Positions 7,841 to 14,764 of a stretch of DNA of 64,000 nt are shown piece by piece. The position numbers and the translations under genes were made by a program. The notes beneath the pieces are model-generated. The model was given only the letters and a program-made list of their open reading frames with translations, was not told the DNA's origin and did not search any database. This DNA comes from Thermoplasmata archaeon (lineage in GTDB: Archaea; Thermoplasmatota; Thermoplasmata; Lutacidiplasmatales; UBA184), in the NCBI GenBank assembly GCA_028864975.1, contig JAGWLG010000008.1, forward strand, positions 1 through 64,000, given 5' to 3'. Position 1 is the first letter of the stretch, and the number at the start of each line of letters is the position of its first letter.

Positions 7841-8185
7841 TCACTTGCCCGCGGGCTCCAACCCGATGGGGGTGATGGGGGGTGTCCCGGTCAGCGTGTG
7901 GTAGGCTGCCTGCTCCGCGGGAGTCATGGACCCAAAGACCCGCATCAACCGCTGCGCGTGCCACTCAATCTTCTCGGCTAGCCGGTCTCGCCGCTTCTGG
8001 CCTCTCTGGTTGTTCCAGCGCCCGCGCAGCCGTGCGATGTGCGACCACTCGACCTTGGCCTCTTCGACTAGCCTCTGCCGGACCGGAACGTTGCGCGACG
8101 GGTCCTCGACCCTCGTTGCTCCGGTAGGTCCGGCAGCAGCCCCGCCGCCGCCATACGCCTCCAGCGGCGGTATCCCCTTGCCCAT
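7841..8185 (-). CDS. Hypothetical protein
   Basis: 114 residues from ATG 8185 (MGKGIPPLEAYGGGGAAAGP). A flexible Gly-rich start is followed by a basic helical region (RLRGRWNNQRGQKRRDRLAEK) that could bind nucleic acid. The start lies 1 nt after the upstream nuclease gene. Function unknown. Confidence 0.55.
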   Translation of the reverse strand: MGKGIPPLEAYGGGGAAAGPTGATRVEDPSRNVPVRQRLVEEAKVEWSHIARLRGRWNNQRGQKRRDRLAEKIEWHAQRLMRVFGSMTPAEQAAYHTLTGTPPITPIGLEPAGK

Positions 8186-8186
8186 C

Positions 8187-8522
8187 TTACGACCCCTCTG
8201 CACTGGACGCCGCCTTCCTAATTTCGTTGACCACCGCTGTCGTCTCCTTCATCACCCGCTCCGCGTCGAATCGAATCACCCGCCACCCGAGTTGGTGCAG
8301 CCGGTGGGTCCTGAAGGCATCCCGACTCCGCTGCCGTGGGGTGGAGTGAAACTGGGCGCCATCCACCTCCACGGCCAGCTTCACTTCCGGGAAGGCGAAG
8401 TCAACGATTGCCTGGCAAGGGAGCCCCAGGTGCATGGCGTAGGATGCCCCTGCCGCGTCGAGAGCTTGCTTCAGGATTCGCTCAGGTTCTGAGGATGGGT
8501 TCTGTGGACTTGATTTTACCAT
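8187..8522 (-). CDS. DUF559/Vsr-fold endonuclease-like protein
   Basis: 111 residues. The segment AIVDFAFPEVKLAVEVDGAQ, then a gap and GWRVIRFDAERVMKE, is the pattern of the DUF559 branch of PD-(D/E)XK and Vsr-like nucleases (Asp in VDF, Glu-x-Asp in VEVDG). Such proteins are often phage or plasmid nucleases. The ATG at 8522 has GAGGTGAGG three bases upstream, within the pentamer repeat array. The family's substrate is not known. Confidence 0.75.
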   Translation of the reverse strand: MVKSSPQNPSSEPERILKQALDAAGASYAMHLGLPCQAIVDFAFPEVKLAVEVDGAQFHSTPRQRSRDAFRTHRLHQLGWRVIRFDAERVMKETTAVVNEIRKAASSAEGS

Positions 8523-8525
8523 GTT

Positions 8526-8610
8526 CCTCACCTCGCCGCACCAAACCAAACCTTGCCACGCCAGACCCTACCCCACCTGACCTGACACAACCTCACCCCA
8601 CCTTACCCCA
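8526..8610. repeat. Degenerate CCNNR pentamer array, copy A (17 units)
   Basis: Seventeen consecutive 5-bp units run without a phase break. The first base of every unit is C and the last is A or G; the second is C in all but one unit (CACAA); the two middle bases vary freely. On the coding (minus) strand this reads YNNGG repeats ending directly at the start of the 8522 gene, so the last unit doubles as its ribosome-binding site. Confidence 0.85.
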
Positions 8611-8631
8611 CTGAAACGGGTTTCCCCGTGT

Positions 8632-9210
8632 TCAGCGTGACTTCTTGGGCTTCTCCACCTCGAAGCTCTCGACCTCGAAGGTCCCGAACTTCGGACGGTA
8701 GTCGCCCAAGCCCTTGGAGAATCCGCCGTTCTCCAGGAACTCGCGGACCTGCGGCGCGCTCATGTTCGCCGGGTCGAGGTTCTGGATGGTGAACTCCAGC
8801 CTCCACTCGCTGAACTTGGGTCGCGCCCGGGTGATGCCCCTCCCCATCACCACCGCTCGACGCACGTCGATGTCGTACGTCTTCGCCGGCTTCCCTTCCC
8901 CGTTGAGCAGGGGAATCATGTCGGGTTCCACCCGAAGGCCAGAGCGGACGAAGCCCTTGTAGGTCTTCTTTCCGCGACCCTCGACCAGATGGTCCTTCGA
9001 TGCCGCCACCAGTAGGCCCTCGACGTGGTCCGATGGCTCGTAGATGCCAACCTTCTCGTCTCGAAAGAGCGACTGCTCCGCCTCGACCTGTGGCGTCGGC
9101 ACCACCGTCTTGCTCTTCTTCGGCTCGCCGCCCAGCTTCACCGGGTACCGGTGCTGGAGCAGTGGCCGTGTTCCTCGTATGGCGACTCTGTACGTCTCGC
9201 TCTCTCGCAT
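8632..9210 (-). CDS. Conserved mobile-element-type protein, unknown function
   Basis: 192 residues. Recognisable features are RGTRPLLQHRYP at the start, EQSLFRDEKVGIYEP, a VMGRGITRARPKFSEWRLEFTI strand pair, and a final GLGDYRPKFGTFEVESFEV. The ending GxGDYRPxFGxFxV is familiar from hypothetical phage proteins, possibly with a RAMP-like or other beta fold; that is only an impression. The gene is bracketed by the two pentamer repeat arrays. Confidence 0.6.
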   Translation of the reverse strand: MRESETYRVAIRGTRPLLQHRYPVKLGGEPKKSKTVVPTPQVEAEQSLFRDEKVGIYEPSDHVEGLLVAASKDHLVEGRGKKTYKGFVRSGLRVEPDMIPLLNGEGKPAKTYDIDVRRAVVMGRGITRARPKFSEWRLEFTIQNLDPANMSAPQVREFLENGGFSKGLGDYRPKFGTFEVESFEVEKPKKSR

Positions 9211-9217
9211 GTTCTCT

Positions 9218-9297
9218 CCTTACCTCACCAAACCGTGCCGAGCCGAACCGTGCCCCGCCTTGCCGTGCCTGGCCCCGCCAGGCCTGGCCGGACCCGG
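9218..9297. repeat. Degenerate CCNNR pentamer array, copy B (16 units)
   Basis: Sixteen unbroken 5-bp units with CC in positions 1-2 and a purine in position 5 in every unit; the middle two bases vary (TT, TC, AA, GT, GA ...). It fills the gap upstream of the 9210 start. Its unit sequences differ from copy A, so the period rather than the sequence is conserved. Confidence 0.85.
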
Positions 9298-9317
9298 TCT
9301 CCATGTTTGGTGGAGCG

Positions 9318-10013
9318 TCACAGAATCTCCTGGCCTTCCAGGATGGCCAATCCGAACCTCCGCAGGAGCGTTCGCTCCTGGGACTCGATGTCGTCGTCGA
9401 GAAGCAGCGGACGAGCCTCGACTGGAATCGAATACTGCGTGTTCCCGAATCTGTCCTTCACCTCTCGAACGTACTGCTGAATCTTCCGCGCCTCTCCGAG
9501 GGCGACCATTGGCTTCGGCGTCGCATCCGGGAAGAAGAATCCGTAGAGCGCATCGCGGTCTGTCGAGGAAAGGTACTCTGCCGCTGCCTGGTCTCCGAGC
9601 AAGTATTGTTCGGGGCCTGAGACGTACTGGGCGAAGTTTGTCCCGCGAATCGTTAGGAAGCGAATCCTCTCCAGCCAGTGCGGACCCAGCCAAATCGAGT
9701 AGTCGTACCTGGTCCGCTGGTCGGCCTCCCTCTTGGTGACGGGATTCGCTGGGAACCCCAGGTTGCGGATGAGCGTGAATCTGGGATGTGCTGCCTTGAA
9801 CGCACGCGCCGCCATCGCCACGTAGCTCGGCCTCGTACCGAAATCCTCCGGCTTCGCCGAGTCCCAGTTGCATCTGTGGCACTTGAGAAACCGGCCCCTC
9901 TTCGTTGTGGCAATCTCGGTTCGGTCTCCCAGCCCGCAACGTGGGCAGATGAACGGTAGCTGCTCCTGTTCCTTCGCTGTCGGTTCCTTCGCTGTGTCGT
10001 TGGTCTCTGGCAT
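9318..10013 (-). CDS. Zinc-ribbon protein of unknown function
   Basis: 231 residues from ATG 10013. An N-terminal zinc ribbon (ICPRCGLGDRTE ... LKCHRCNWD, residues ~20-46) is followed by an alpha/beta region with YDYSIWLGPHWLERIRFL and YGFFFPDATPKPMVALGEAR. It is probably DNA- or RNA-binding. No family recognised. Confidence 0.6.
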   Translation of the reverse strand: MPETNDTAKEPTAKEQEQLPFICPRCGLGDRTEIATTKRGRFLKCHRCNWDSAKPEDFGTRPSYVAMAARAFKAAHPRFTLIRNLGFPANPVTKREADQRTRYDYSIWLGPHWLERIRFLTIRGTNFAQYVSGPEQYLLGDQAAAEYLSSTDRDALYGFFFPDATPKPMVALGEARKIQQYVREVKDRFGNTQYSIPVEARPLLLDDDIESQERTLLRRFGLAILEGQEIL

Positions 10014-10026
10014 TGCTCTCTCCCTG

Positions 10027-10452
10027 TCAAACGTGGAATTGGTTGACGTGCCTGGCAGCCGACCCGGCTCCGTCCCAGCATCCATCCTTGAGGCAGTGGA
10101 AAACGAGGTCCTCGCAGATGATACAGTTCTTGCTGAACACCACTCCGTTGTCGGTGTGGGTCTTGTGCCGCTCCCCTTCCCGCCTGGTTTCGCGCTCTGC
10201 CTCCAGACGCTGTCGTTCCTCGGCCTCTCGCTGCCGGTCGAGTTGGTAGCTGCGGCGCTCCTCCGGGGTCATCTCCCAGAAGGTCTTCCCATACCGCTCA
10301 CGAAAGGCCTGTAACTGCCTCGCCTCCCCTGTCACATGGCGACGTACCGCTTCCGCTCCCTTCTCCCGAAGGCGATGGTTGCATCGCTGCTTTCCACCCT
10401 TGGTAGGGTGAGTGTGGTCGAAGCCACCGTTGCTACAGTTCTTCACTGTCAT
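10027..10452 (-). CDS. Hypothetical protein with C-terminal Cys/His cluster
   Basis: 141 residues from ATG 10452, whose ATGA overlaps the upstream stop. The middle is a long charged helix (EERRSYQLDRQREAEERQRL). The end carries CIICEDLVFHCLKDGCWDG and RHVNQFHV, a possible C2H2-like metal site. Function unknown. Confidence 0.55.
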   Translation of the reverse strand: MTVKNCSNGGFDHTHPTKGGKQRCNHRLREKGAEAVRRHVTGEARQLQAFRERYGKTFWEMTPEERRSYQLDRQREAEERQRLEAERETRREGERHKTHTDNGVVFSKNCIICEDLVFHCLKDGCWDGAGSAARHVNQFHV

Positions 10453-10682
10453 ATTGGTAGCCTCGTTGGCACGATGCCCGTGTCCGGTGACCGCTGGGCG
10501 ATTCTCTTCCACGGGCGCTCCTGGTCCCATCTGAACCCACACGCCCTACAGCGGTGGGGTCGTCGGTGGAACCTCCTCTTGATTCTGATTCCGCAGGCGT
10601 GGACACGTTGGCCTGTTCGTGTTCCCCCTGGACAAGGTGGGTCGTCCGGGTCGATGCGACGGAGCATCCCGCACGCCGGCAT
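10449..10682 (-). CDS. Small basic zinc-ribbon protein
   Basis: 77 residues from ATG 10682, preceded by GGGGTG. Cysteine pairs occur at MPACG, CPGG, HACG and HRCRACGFRWDQ; the last is the CxxCGxxW form seen in zinc ribbons of transposases and transcription factors. Longer starts would run through the tRNA-like gene and are rejected. The stop overlaps the next start. Confidence 0.5.
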   Translation of the reverse strand: MPACGMLRRIDPDDPPCPGGTRTGQRVHACGIRIKRRFHRRPHRCRACGFRWDQERPWKRIAQRSPDTGIVPTRLPI

Positions 10683-10722
10683 GCTACACCCCGCCCGTCT
10701 CGTGAACAGGTCGAAATCCTTT

Positions 10723-10833
10723 TGCGGGAAGGGGGAATCTAACTCCCGCGGAGACGTAATCCTCCGGCCCGACCCTGGAAGCGGGACCACCACGACCAGG
10801 GGTCGGGCTCCCTTTCCGCTCGGGCATTCCCGC
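10723..10833 (-). tRNA. Class II tRNA-like gene (Ser-type), atypical or intron-containing
   Basis: Read on the minus strand, a 7-bp acceptor stem is perfect (GCGGGAA at the 5' end, TTCCCGC at the 3' end, then A). Bases 8 onward read TGCCCGAGCGG, the usual D-arm opening of serine tRNAs. A long variable arm (GGAG/CTCC) and a T arm GGGAG-TTAGATT-CCCCC follow; the T arm has one mismatch and A instead of C at position 56. The anticodon arm is enlarged: GCCCGACC and GGTCGGGC enclose about 26 nt more. This could be an intron or a degenerate anticodon, and no anticodon can be assigned. It exactly fills the gap between two genes. Confidence 0.5.
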
Positions 10834-10844
10834 GTTCGTCATCT

Positions 10845-11330
10845 TCACGCTCCCGGCCTCGCCTTCTCCTTCCGGTACGCCGCCCAGACAGCTTCCCCTG
10901 TTCTCTCCAGGGCGCTGACTAGCGTCTCGCCCGGCTTCACATGGCTGGTCGCGTGCTCCTCGATTCTTCCGAACTCCGACCGGCGAATCGTGGTCACCAC
11001 ATCGTCCGACTCCGATAGGTGAATGACCATCTGGACCGCGCGCCCGTCCTCGGGCTGGCAGTTCGCCGCGGCCGGTCGCACGTCTCTCGACGTCACCTCC
11101 GCGAGCCCCGTGGCCGGCGCGGCCTGGGGTGGAGGAGGTGCTACGAGCCGGGTCTGCACAGGCGCCGCCGCGAGCTTCGCCCCCGCTTCGAGCGCTTCGC
11201 CGTGGAGCTTGCAGAGCCAGACCTGGCGCGACGGGTCCCAGGCGAGCCTGGACCGCGGCGGAATCGCGCACCCGTTCGCGCAGTGGAGCCGCTTGCCGGT
11301 CCCCTTGTCGAACCACTGGAGCGCTGTCAA
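10845..11330 (-). CDS. Hypothetical protein with QTRLVAPP motif
   Basis: 161 residues. The N-terminus has LHCANGCAIPPRSRLAWD and VWLCKLHGEAL, a possible Cys/His metal site. A Pro-rich linker holds VQTRLVAPPPP, and the C-terminal half looks alpha/beta (QMVIHLSESDDVVTTIR). QTRLVAPP also ends the unrelated protein at 33649-34269. Function unknown. Confidence 0.6.
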   Translation of the reverse strand: MTALQWFDKGTGKRLHCANGCAIPPRSRLAWDPSRQVWLCKLHGEALEAGAKLAAAPVQTRLVAPPPPQAAPATGLAEVTSRDVRPAAANCQPEDGRAVQMVIHLSESDDVVTTIRRSEFGRIEEHATSHVKPGETLVSALERTGEAVWAAYRKEKARPGA

Positions 11331-11331
11331 C

Positions 11332-11526
11332 TCACACCACCCTGTAGTACCGGACGACCTCGCTCACCAGGTTCGCTCCGCAGGAGAGGCAATCGCTCAG
11401 CCGGCGCCCCGCCGACCGGATGATGGTCCGGTTCTGCGTCGCGCCGCACTTGGGACACGCCTCCTTGGTCCAGGGGTCTCCCCGTTCGTCGATGGCTTTC
11501 GCTGCGAGGTCGTCTGTCCAGGGCAT
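11332..11526 (-). CDS. Small zinc-ribbon protein
   Basis: 64 residues with a clear two-knuckle zinc ribbon: ACPKCGATQNRTIIRS then SDCLSCGANLVSE. It starts with MPWTDDLAAKAIDERG. Probably a nucleic-acid-binding accessory protein; no specific role can be given. Confidence 0.6.
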   Translation of the reverse strand: MPWTDDLAAKAIDERGDPWTKEACPKCGATQNRTIIRSAGRRLSDCLSCGANLVSEVVRYYRVV

Positions 11527-11560
11527 GTTCAGGCGGCTCCTGGCGCTTCTCGGTCGCGGG

Positions 11561-11716
11561 TCACTTCGTAGGCTTCTTCCATGGGCGCTTCCCCTCGCGC
11601 TCGGCCATGGCGTTCCGTATCGCCGCCTGGACGAGACGGCTCAGGGAGATGCACTTCTCCTTGAGCCAGGCGTCCTGCTCGGCGGTGATGGAGACGTTCT
11701 TTCGGACCGAGTGCAT
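11561..11716 (-). CDS. Ribbon-helix-helix (Arc/MetJ/CopG-type) regulator
   Basis: 51 residues from ATG 11716: MHSVRKNVSITAEQDAWLKE then CISLSRLVQAAIRNAMAER. A basic strand (RKNVSIT) followed by two helices is the RHH pattern; such proteins bind operators as dimers. A 16-bp sequence 43 nt upstream (11760-11775) recurs upstream of the HNH gene and may be an operator. Confidence 0.65.
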   Translation of the reverse strand: MHSVRKNVSITAEQDAWLKEKCISLSRLVQAAIRNAMAEREGKRPWKKPTK

Positions 11717-11744
11717 TGTGCTGGGTGTGTAGTCCGCACCCCCC

Positions 11745-12101
11745 TTATGAAGCCTGGGGGGAGGTCGTGAAACCGTGGTCCCCTCGGCGCTTCGAGGTGA
11801 AACCGGCGCTCCGCCGCGCCGCCCCGAACAGCCGGGTCTTCAGCCAGTGGCAGGACCCCTCGCGCCCGGCGCAGAGCAACTGCACGTTCTCCGGGTCGAG
11901 GAGCGCCCCGCCGTCCGCGATTTCCCGGACGTGGTCGTACTCGAACCCCGGGTGGACCTGGACCTGGTACTCGTGCCCGTCCCTCGCGGTCTTGGCCTTG
12001 AGCACCGGCTCGAACTTCCGGCCGCAGCGTTCGCAGCGGCCTCCGGCGCGCTCCCAGACGATTCTCTTCACCGCGGCCCAGCCGGGGCCTCCACGACGCA
12101 C
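11745..12101 (-). CDS. HNH endonuclease
   Basis: 118 residues. A CxxC zinc knuckle (GRCERCGRKFEP) precedes the HNH core FEYDHVREIADGGALLDPENVQLLC, and a further Cys-His follows (GSCHWLKTR), as in McrA-type HNH nucleases. Such genes in mobile elements act in packaging or homing. The GTG start at 12101 is the most upstream possibility and is not certain. Confidence 0.75.
   Translation of the reverse strand: MRRGGPGWAAVKRIVWERAGGRCERCGRKFEPVLKAKTARDGHEYQVQVHPGFEYDHVREIADGGALLDPENVQLLCAGREGSCHWLKTRLFGAARRSAGFTSKRRGDHGFTTSPQAS
11760..11775. repeat. 16-bp direct repeat, copy 1 (second copy 12140-12155)
   Basis: GGAGGTCGTGAAACCG occurs at 11760-11775 and again at 12140-12155. The copies lie 43 nt and 38 nt upstream of the RHH and HNH start codons, so they may be a shared operator or promoter element. 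They also bracket most of the HNH gene. Confidence 0.6.
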
Positions 12102-12139
12102 GGTGGATACGTGCGCACCCGCGCTCTTGAAGGAAAGGA

Positions 12140-12155
12140 GGAGGTCGTGAAACCG
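12140..12155. repeat. 16-bp direct repeat, copy 2
   Basis: Identical to 11760-11775. It lies between the stop of the 12157-12549 gene and the HNH start. Confidence 0.6.
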
Positions 12156-12156
12156 G

Positions 12157-12549
12157 CTATGGCTCGGCAGGGAACAGCTTCTCTTCCGCCGCGATGCGCT
12201 CCTTCAGTTCAGCGGTCGCCTTCTCGCAGAGCGGCTTGCGCCGAGCCTCGGCCTCCTCGAACGTTGGGCCTTCGACCATCCAGCGCCCGACCGGACCGAC
12301 AGGTCCCTCACGGCGCAAGTGGAAGGTGACCAGATTCTGCTCCCAGTGGTACGTGCTCGTTCGGCTCCCGCGACGGGTGGTCAGTTCGACGCTCTGGGCC
12401 TTGCCCATCAGCGCGACGTCATATCCGCCCTTGGGATTGTCCTTGACGCCGCGCATGGACCAGTTCTCCCCCCAGTTCCGGCGGAACCACTCGTAGACCT
12501 CCGGACCCGGAGCTTGCCGTGCGCCGGGGATGATGAACGTGACCGTCAT
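12157..12549 (-). CDS. Hypothetical protein
   Basis: 130 residues, MTVTFIIPGARQAPGPEVYEWF. A beta-rich middle (YDVALMGKAQSVELTTRRGSR) is followed by a charged C-terminal helix. The start overlaps the upstream stop by 4 bases. No family recognised. Confidence 0.55.
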   Translation of the reverse strand: MTVTFIIPGARQAPGPEVYEWFRRNWGENWSMRGVKDNPKGGYDVALMGKAQSVELTTRRGSRTSTYHWEQNLVTFHLRREGPVGPVGRWMVEGPTFEEAEARRKPLCEKATAELKERIAAEEKLFPAEP

Positions 12550-12743
12550 GGGTTCTTCGCCTCCCCCACCTCGGTGATGGTGATGCGCACCTTCTTCTTG
12601 TCGAACTGTTCGAGCGCGTTGTCGAGCACCCGGTCGAGGTTCCCCTCCACGTCGAACACCTCGACCCCGCCGGTCTCTGACCAGTTCCGGCTCACCTCGC
12701 CGACGTGCGTCACTGTCTTCGGCGTGGTTCGCGGCGCGCTCAC
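12546..12743 (-). CDS. Small hypothetical protein
   Basis: 65 residues from GTG 12743, which overlaps the upstream stop as GTGA. It reads VSAPRTTPKTVTHVGEVS and ends KKKVRITITEVGEAKNP. Function unknown. Confidence 0.5.
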   Translation of the reverse strand: MSAPRTTPKTVTHVGEVSRNWSETGGVEVFDVEGNLDRVLDNALEQFDKKKVRITITEVGEAKNP

Positions 12744-13333
12744 GGGTTCGCTACCTCCTGCGCCTGCACCGCGCGCTCCCGCACCTCTCGGACCTTCTCC
12801 GGGTCCGTTCCGGTCACCAGGCCGAGGATGAGGTCCGCCGCGGGCGAGAGGTCCTTCACGGTGTGCTGGTGACCCCCGCACTTCGTCGTGAGGAACTCCT
12901 TCCCGTCCTTCTCGACGCGCTCCAGTGGTCCGCAGGTCGCAATGCCGCAGACGAAGGGACCGAAGCCGGTGAACCCGCACTCCTCCGTCGCCTGGGCGCC
13001 GCACCTGCACCGGAACGTGGAATGGTACTCGCAGTAGTCGGTGCCGGAGACCACCTTCACCGGCGGGTCGATGTGTCTCCACTTCCCCGGCTCGAAACGG
13101 TCCTTCGGCCAGTACCCCTTCTCCCCGCAGAACCCGATGAACTCGTCCGAGTAGATGCAGAACCCGTTCATCCGGAGCGTGGCGACCTTCAGGTCCCACC
13201 GTGCCCGGCTGAGGGCGCTGGAGATGCTGATGCAGCGGTCCCTGGAGCAGAAGAAACCCTCGTCCTGGTAGACCCCACCCGTTCCGGGCGCCGGCAGTTC
13301 TCCGCAGGCTCGGCAGCGTTCGTGCTCGCTCAT
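12740..13333 (-). CDS. Multi-cysteine, probably zinc-binding protein
   Basis: 197 residues from ATG 13333. Cysteine pairs appear at CRACGELP, CSRDRC, CEYHSTFRCRCG and CGIATCG, giving at least two metal sites. The C-terminus is helical (TGTDPEKVREVRERAVQA). No known fold recognised. The start overlaps the upstream RNA ligase stop by 4 bases. Confidence 0.6.
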   Translation of the reverse strand: MSEHERCRACGELPAPGTGGVYQDEGFFCSRDRCISISSALSRARWDLKVATLRMNGFCIYSDEFIGFCGEKGYWPKDRFEPGKWRHIDPPVKVVSGTDYCEYHSTFRCRCGAQATEECGFTGFGPFVCGIATCGPLERVEKDGKEFLTTKCGGHQHTVKDLSPAADLILGLVTGTDPEKVREVRERAVQAQEVANP

Positions 13334-13896
13334 CGTTGCCTCCCTTCGCTGAAGTCCTTCTTCTTGAGCTTCGCCATGCGTCCATCCGGGTGGTGGAACA
13401 CGAGCCCCTCCGCCGGGTGCCCCGGCGAGTACCTGCTGTCGAAGTTCCCGAGGAACTCTCGCAGGCCGTCGAACGTGCGGGGCACGTCGGGGATGACCAC
13501 GGGTCGCAGCGTGAACGGGTAGCACACCGGCTTCGAGAGACCCAGCGGGTTCCCCTGAATCTTCGGCCCTACGGCCTCACATGGCCACGCGCCATCGGGC
13601 CAATCCCCGGTGTCCGTCCCATCCACGGCGCGGAAGATGTGGACGTCGTTGGGGTCCTCCCTCTTGGCCGGGACATAGCCGGGCTCGATGCCCTCGGCCT
13701 TCTCCTCCCGCGTCGGGTTCCGGCGCTTCTCGACCGAGGTGACCTTTCCTGCGGACACCGTCAGCCTGATGTTCGTGCCATCGAGCTTCTCCGTGGCGAC
13801 CCCTTCCCCCTGGAAGACCCACTCCGTCCCCTCGCGGACCTTCGGGGTCACCTCGAAATGCTCCCCTCTGTCGAAGATGGTTGGAATCTTGTTCAC
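13330..13896 (-). CDS. Compact RNA ligase-like nucleotidyltransferase
   Basis: 188 residues carrying the covalent nucleotidyltransferase motifs: motif I EKLDGTN with the predicted adenylated Lys37, a motif III-like segment CEAVGPKIQGNPLG, motif IV AEGLVFHHPDG and motif V MAKLKKKDF. The VGPKIQGN element is typical of small RNA ligases (DUF5565 or DRB0094-type) rather than DNA ligases. Such enzymes seal RNA nicks with ATP and are common in phages as tRNA-repair tools. No kinase-phosphatase partner is seen in this part of the operon. Confidence 0.8.
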   Translation of the reverse strand: MNKIPTIFDRGEHFEVTPKVREGTEWVFQGEGVATEKLDGTNIRLTVSAGKVTSVEKRRNPTREEKAEGIEPGYVPAKREDPNDVHIFRAVDGTDTGDWPDGAWPCEAVGPKIQGNPLGLSKPVCYPFTLRPVVIPDVPRTFDGLREFLGNFDSRYSPGHPAEGLVFHHPDGRMAKLKKKDFSEGRQR

Positions 13897-14039
13897 GGTT
13901 TCTCCTTGAGCAGCCGCTTCACTGCGACGTCCTGTCCCTTCTCGAAGGCTTCCTTGCGCACCTGCTCCAGCACGACGTCGAGGAGCCGGTTCGCCTGGTT
14001 CGAGATGAGGGAGCGCAGCCGCTTCTCGTCCTCGTTCAT
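13893..14039 (-). CDS. Very small helical protein
   Basis: 48 residues from ATG 14039 (MNEDEKRLRSLISNQANRLL), entirely helical and charged, ending KRLLKEKP. Its stop overlaps the RNA ligase start and its start overlaps the upstream stop. Possibly a partner of the ligase by coupling; no evidence beyond position. Confidence 0.5.
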   Translation of the reverse strand: MNEDEKRLRSLISNQANRLLDVVLEQVRKEAFEKGQDVAVKRLLKEKP

Positions 14040-14335
14040 GGATTGTCCCTGTATCCCCGCGGCGGGCGCCGTCGGTGCATCCCGGCGCACTCGGCCTTGC
14101 AGGCGTGGTGGCGGAAGTTCTGCTCGTCGTTAGGGTCGCCCCTCACGAACACCGGATACCCCGCGGCCTGCGCGGTCTCGATGTCCTTCAGGATGTTCTC
14201 GGCCCGCTGGGTCTGGCGCATGATTTCCCACGCGCCACTGGCCTTCAGCTTGTCGATTTCCGCCTTGATTCGGGCGAGCCCGGCCTTCCCCCCGGGGGTC
14301 CGCCAGTGGGCTTCGAGGTCCCCCCTGGTCACCAT
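14036..14335 (-). CDS. Hypothetical protein
   Basis: 99 residues from ATG 14335 (MVTRGDLEAHWRTPGGKAGL). Helical, then AGYPVFVRGDPNDEQNFRHHACKAECAGMHRRR, a Cys/His cluster that may bind metal. The overlap with the next gene is 4 bases. Confidence 0.5.
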   Translation of the reverse strand: MVTRGDLEAHWRTPGGKAGLARIKAEIDKLKASGAWEIMRQTQRAENILKDIETAQAAGYPVFVRGDPNDEQNFRHHACKAECAGMHRRRPPRGYRDNP

Positions 14336-14340
14336 GGAAC

Positions 14341-14520
14341 TCACTCCTCGACGTCCTGTCCCGAGGCGAACCCGTCGATGATGATGGACACCTTCAGCGC
14401 CTTCCCACACTTCACGCAGGTGCACCAGATGATTCGGTGCCCCTGGAAATTCCGCGGCCTGATGACGTTGTTCCCGTCCGTCGTGACCTGCTCGTGCCGG
14501 CAACCGGCTTCGTCGCCCAC
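14341..14520 (-). CDS. Small zinc-ribbon-like protein (59 aa)
   Basis: Starts at GTG 14520 (VGDEAGCRHEQVTTDGNN). Metal ligands: CRH near the start and CTCVKCGKALKVS in the middle. It fills the gap between two neighbours with no overlap. Its short length makes the call moderate. Confidence 0.45.
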   Translation of the reverse strand: MGDEAGCRHEQVTTDGNNVIRPRNFQGHRIIWCTCVKCGKALKVSIIIDGFASGQDVEE

Positions 14521-14523
14521 GGT

Positions 14524-14754
14524 TCAGTCCTCCTCGTCCTCGTCGTTCTCGTCGTCGCCGGCGAGGTCGTCAAGTGCGTCCTCTCCGCCCCGGAGTTGCC
14601 TGATGGTTCCCTTCGCGTACGGCTCCTTGCGCTCCACTTCATCCGCCACGGCTCGGAGGACCACTTCCGCGATTTCGACCGCGCTCTCCGGCGAGATGAT
14701 TTTCCCGTCCGCCTTCAGCGCCTTCTCCAGCGCGTCGTGGAACCTGACCTTCAT
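14524..14754 (-). CDS. Small protein with acidic tail
   Basis: 76 residues, MKVRFHDALEKALKADGKII; a helical domain followed by DDLAGDDENDEDEED. The acidic tail resembles that of the Toprim protein. Function unknown. Confidence 0.5.
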   Translation of the reverse strand: MKVRFHDALEKALKADGKIISPESAVEIAEVVLRAVADEVERKEPYAKGTIRQLRGGEDALDDLAGDDENDEDEED

Positions 14755-14764
14755 CGTTCTGACC

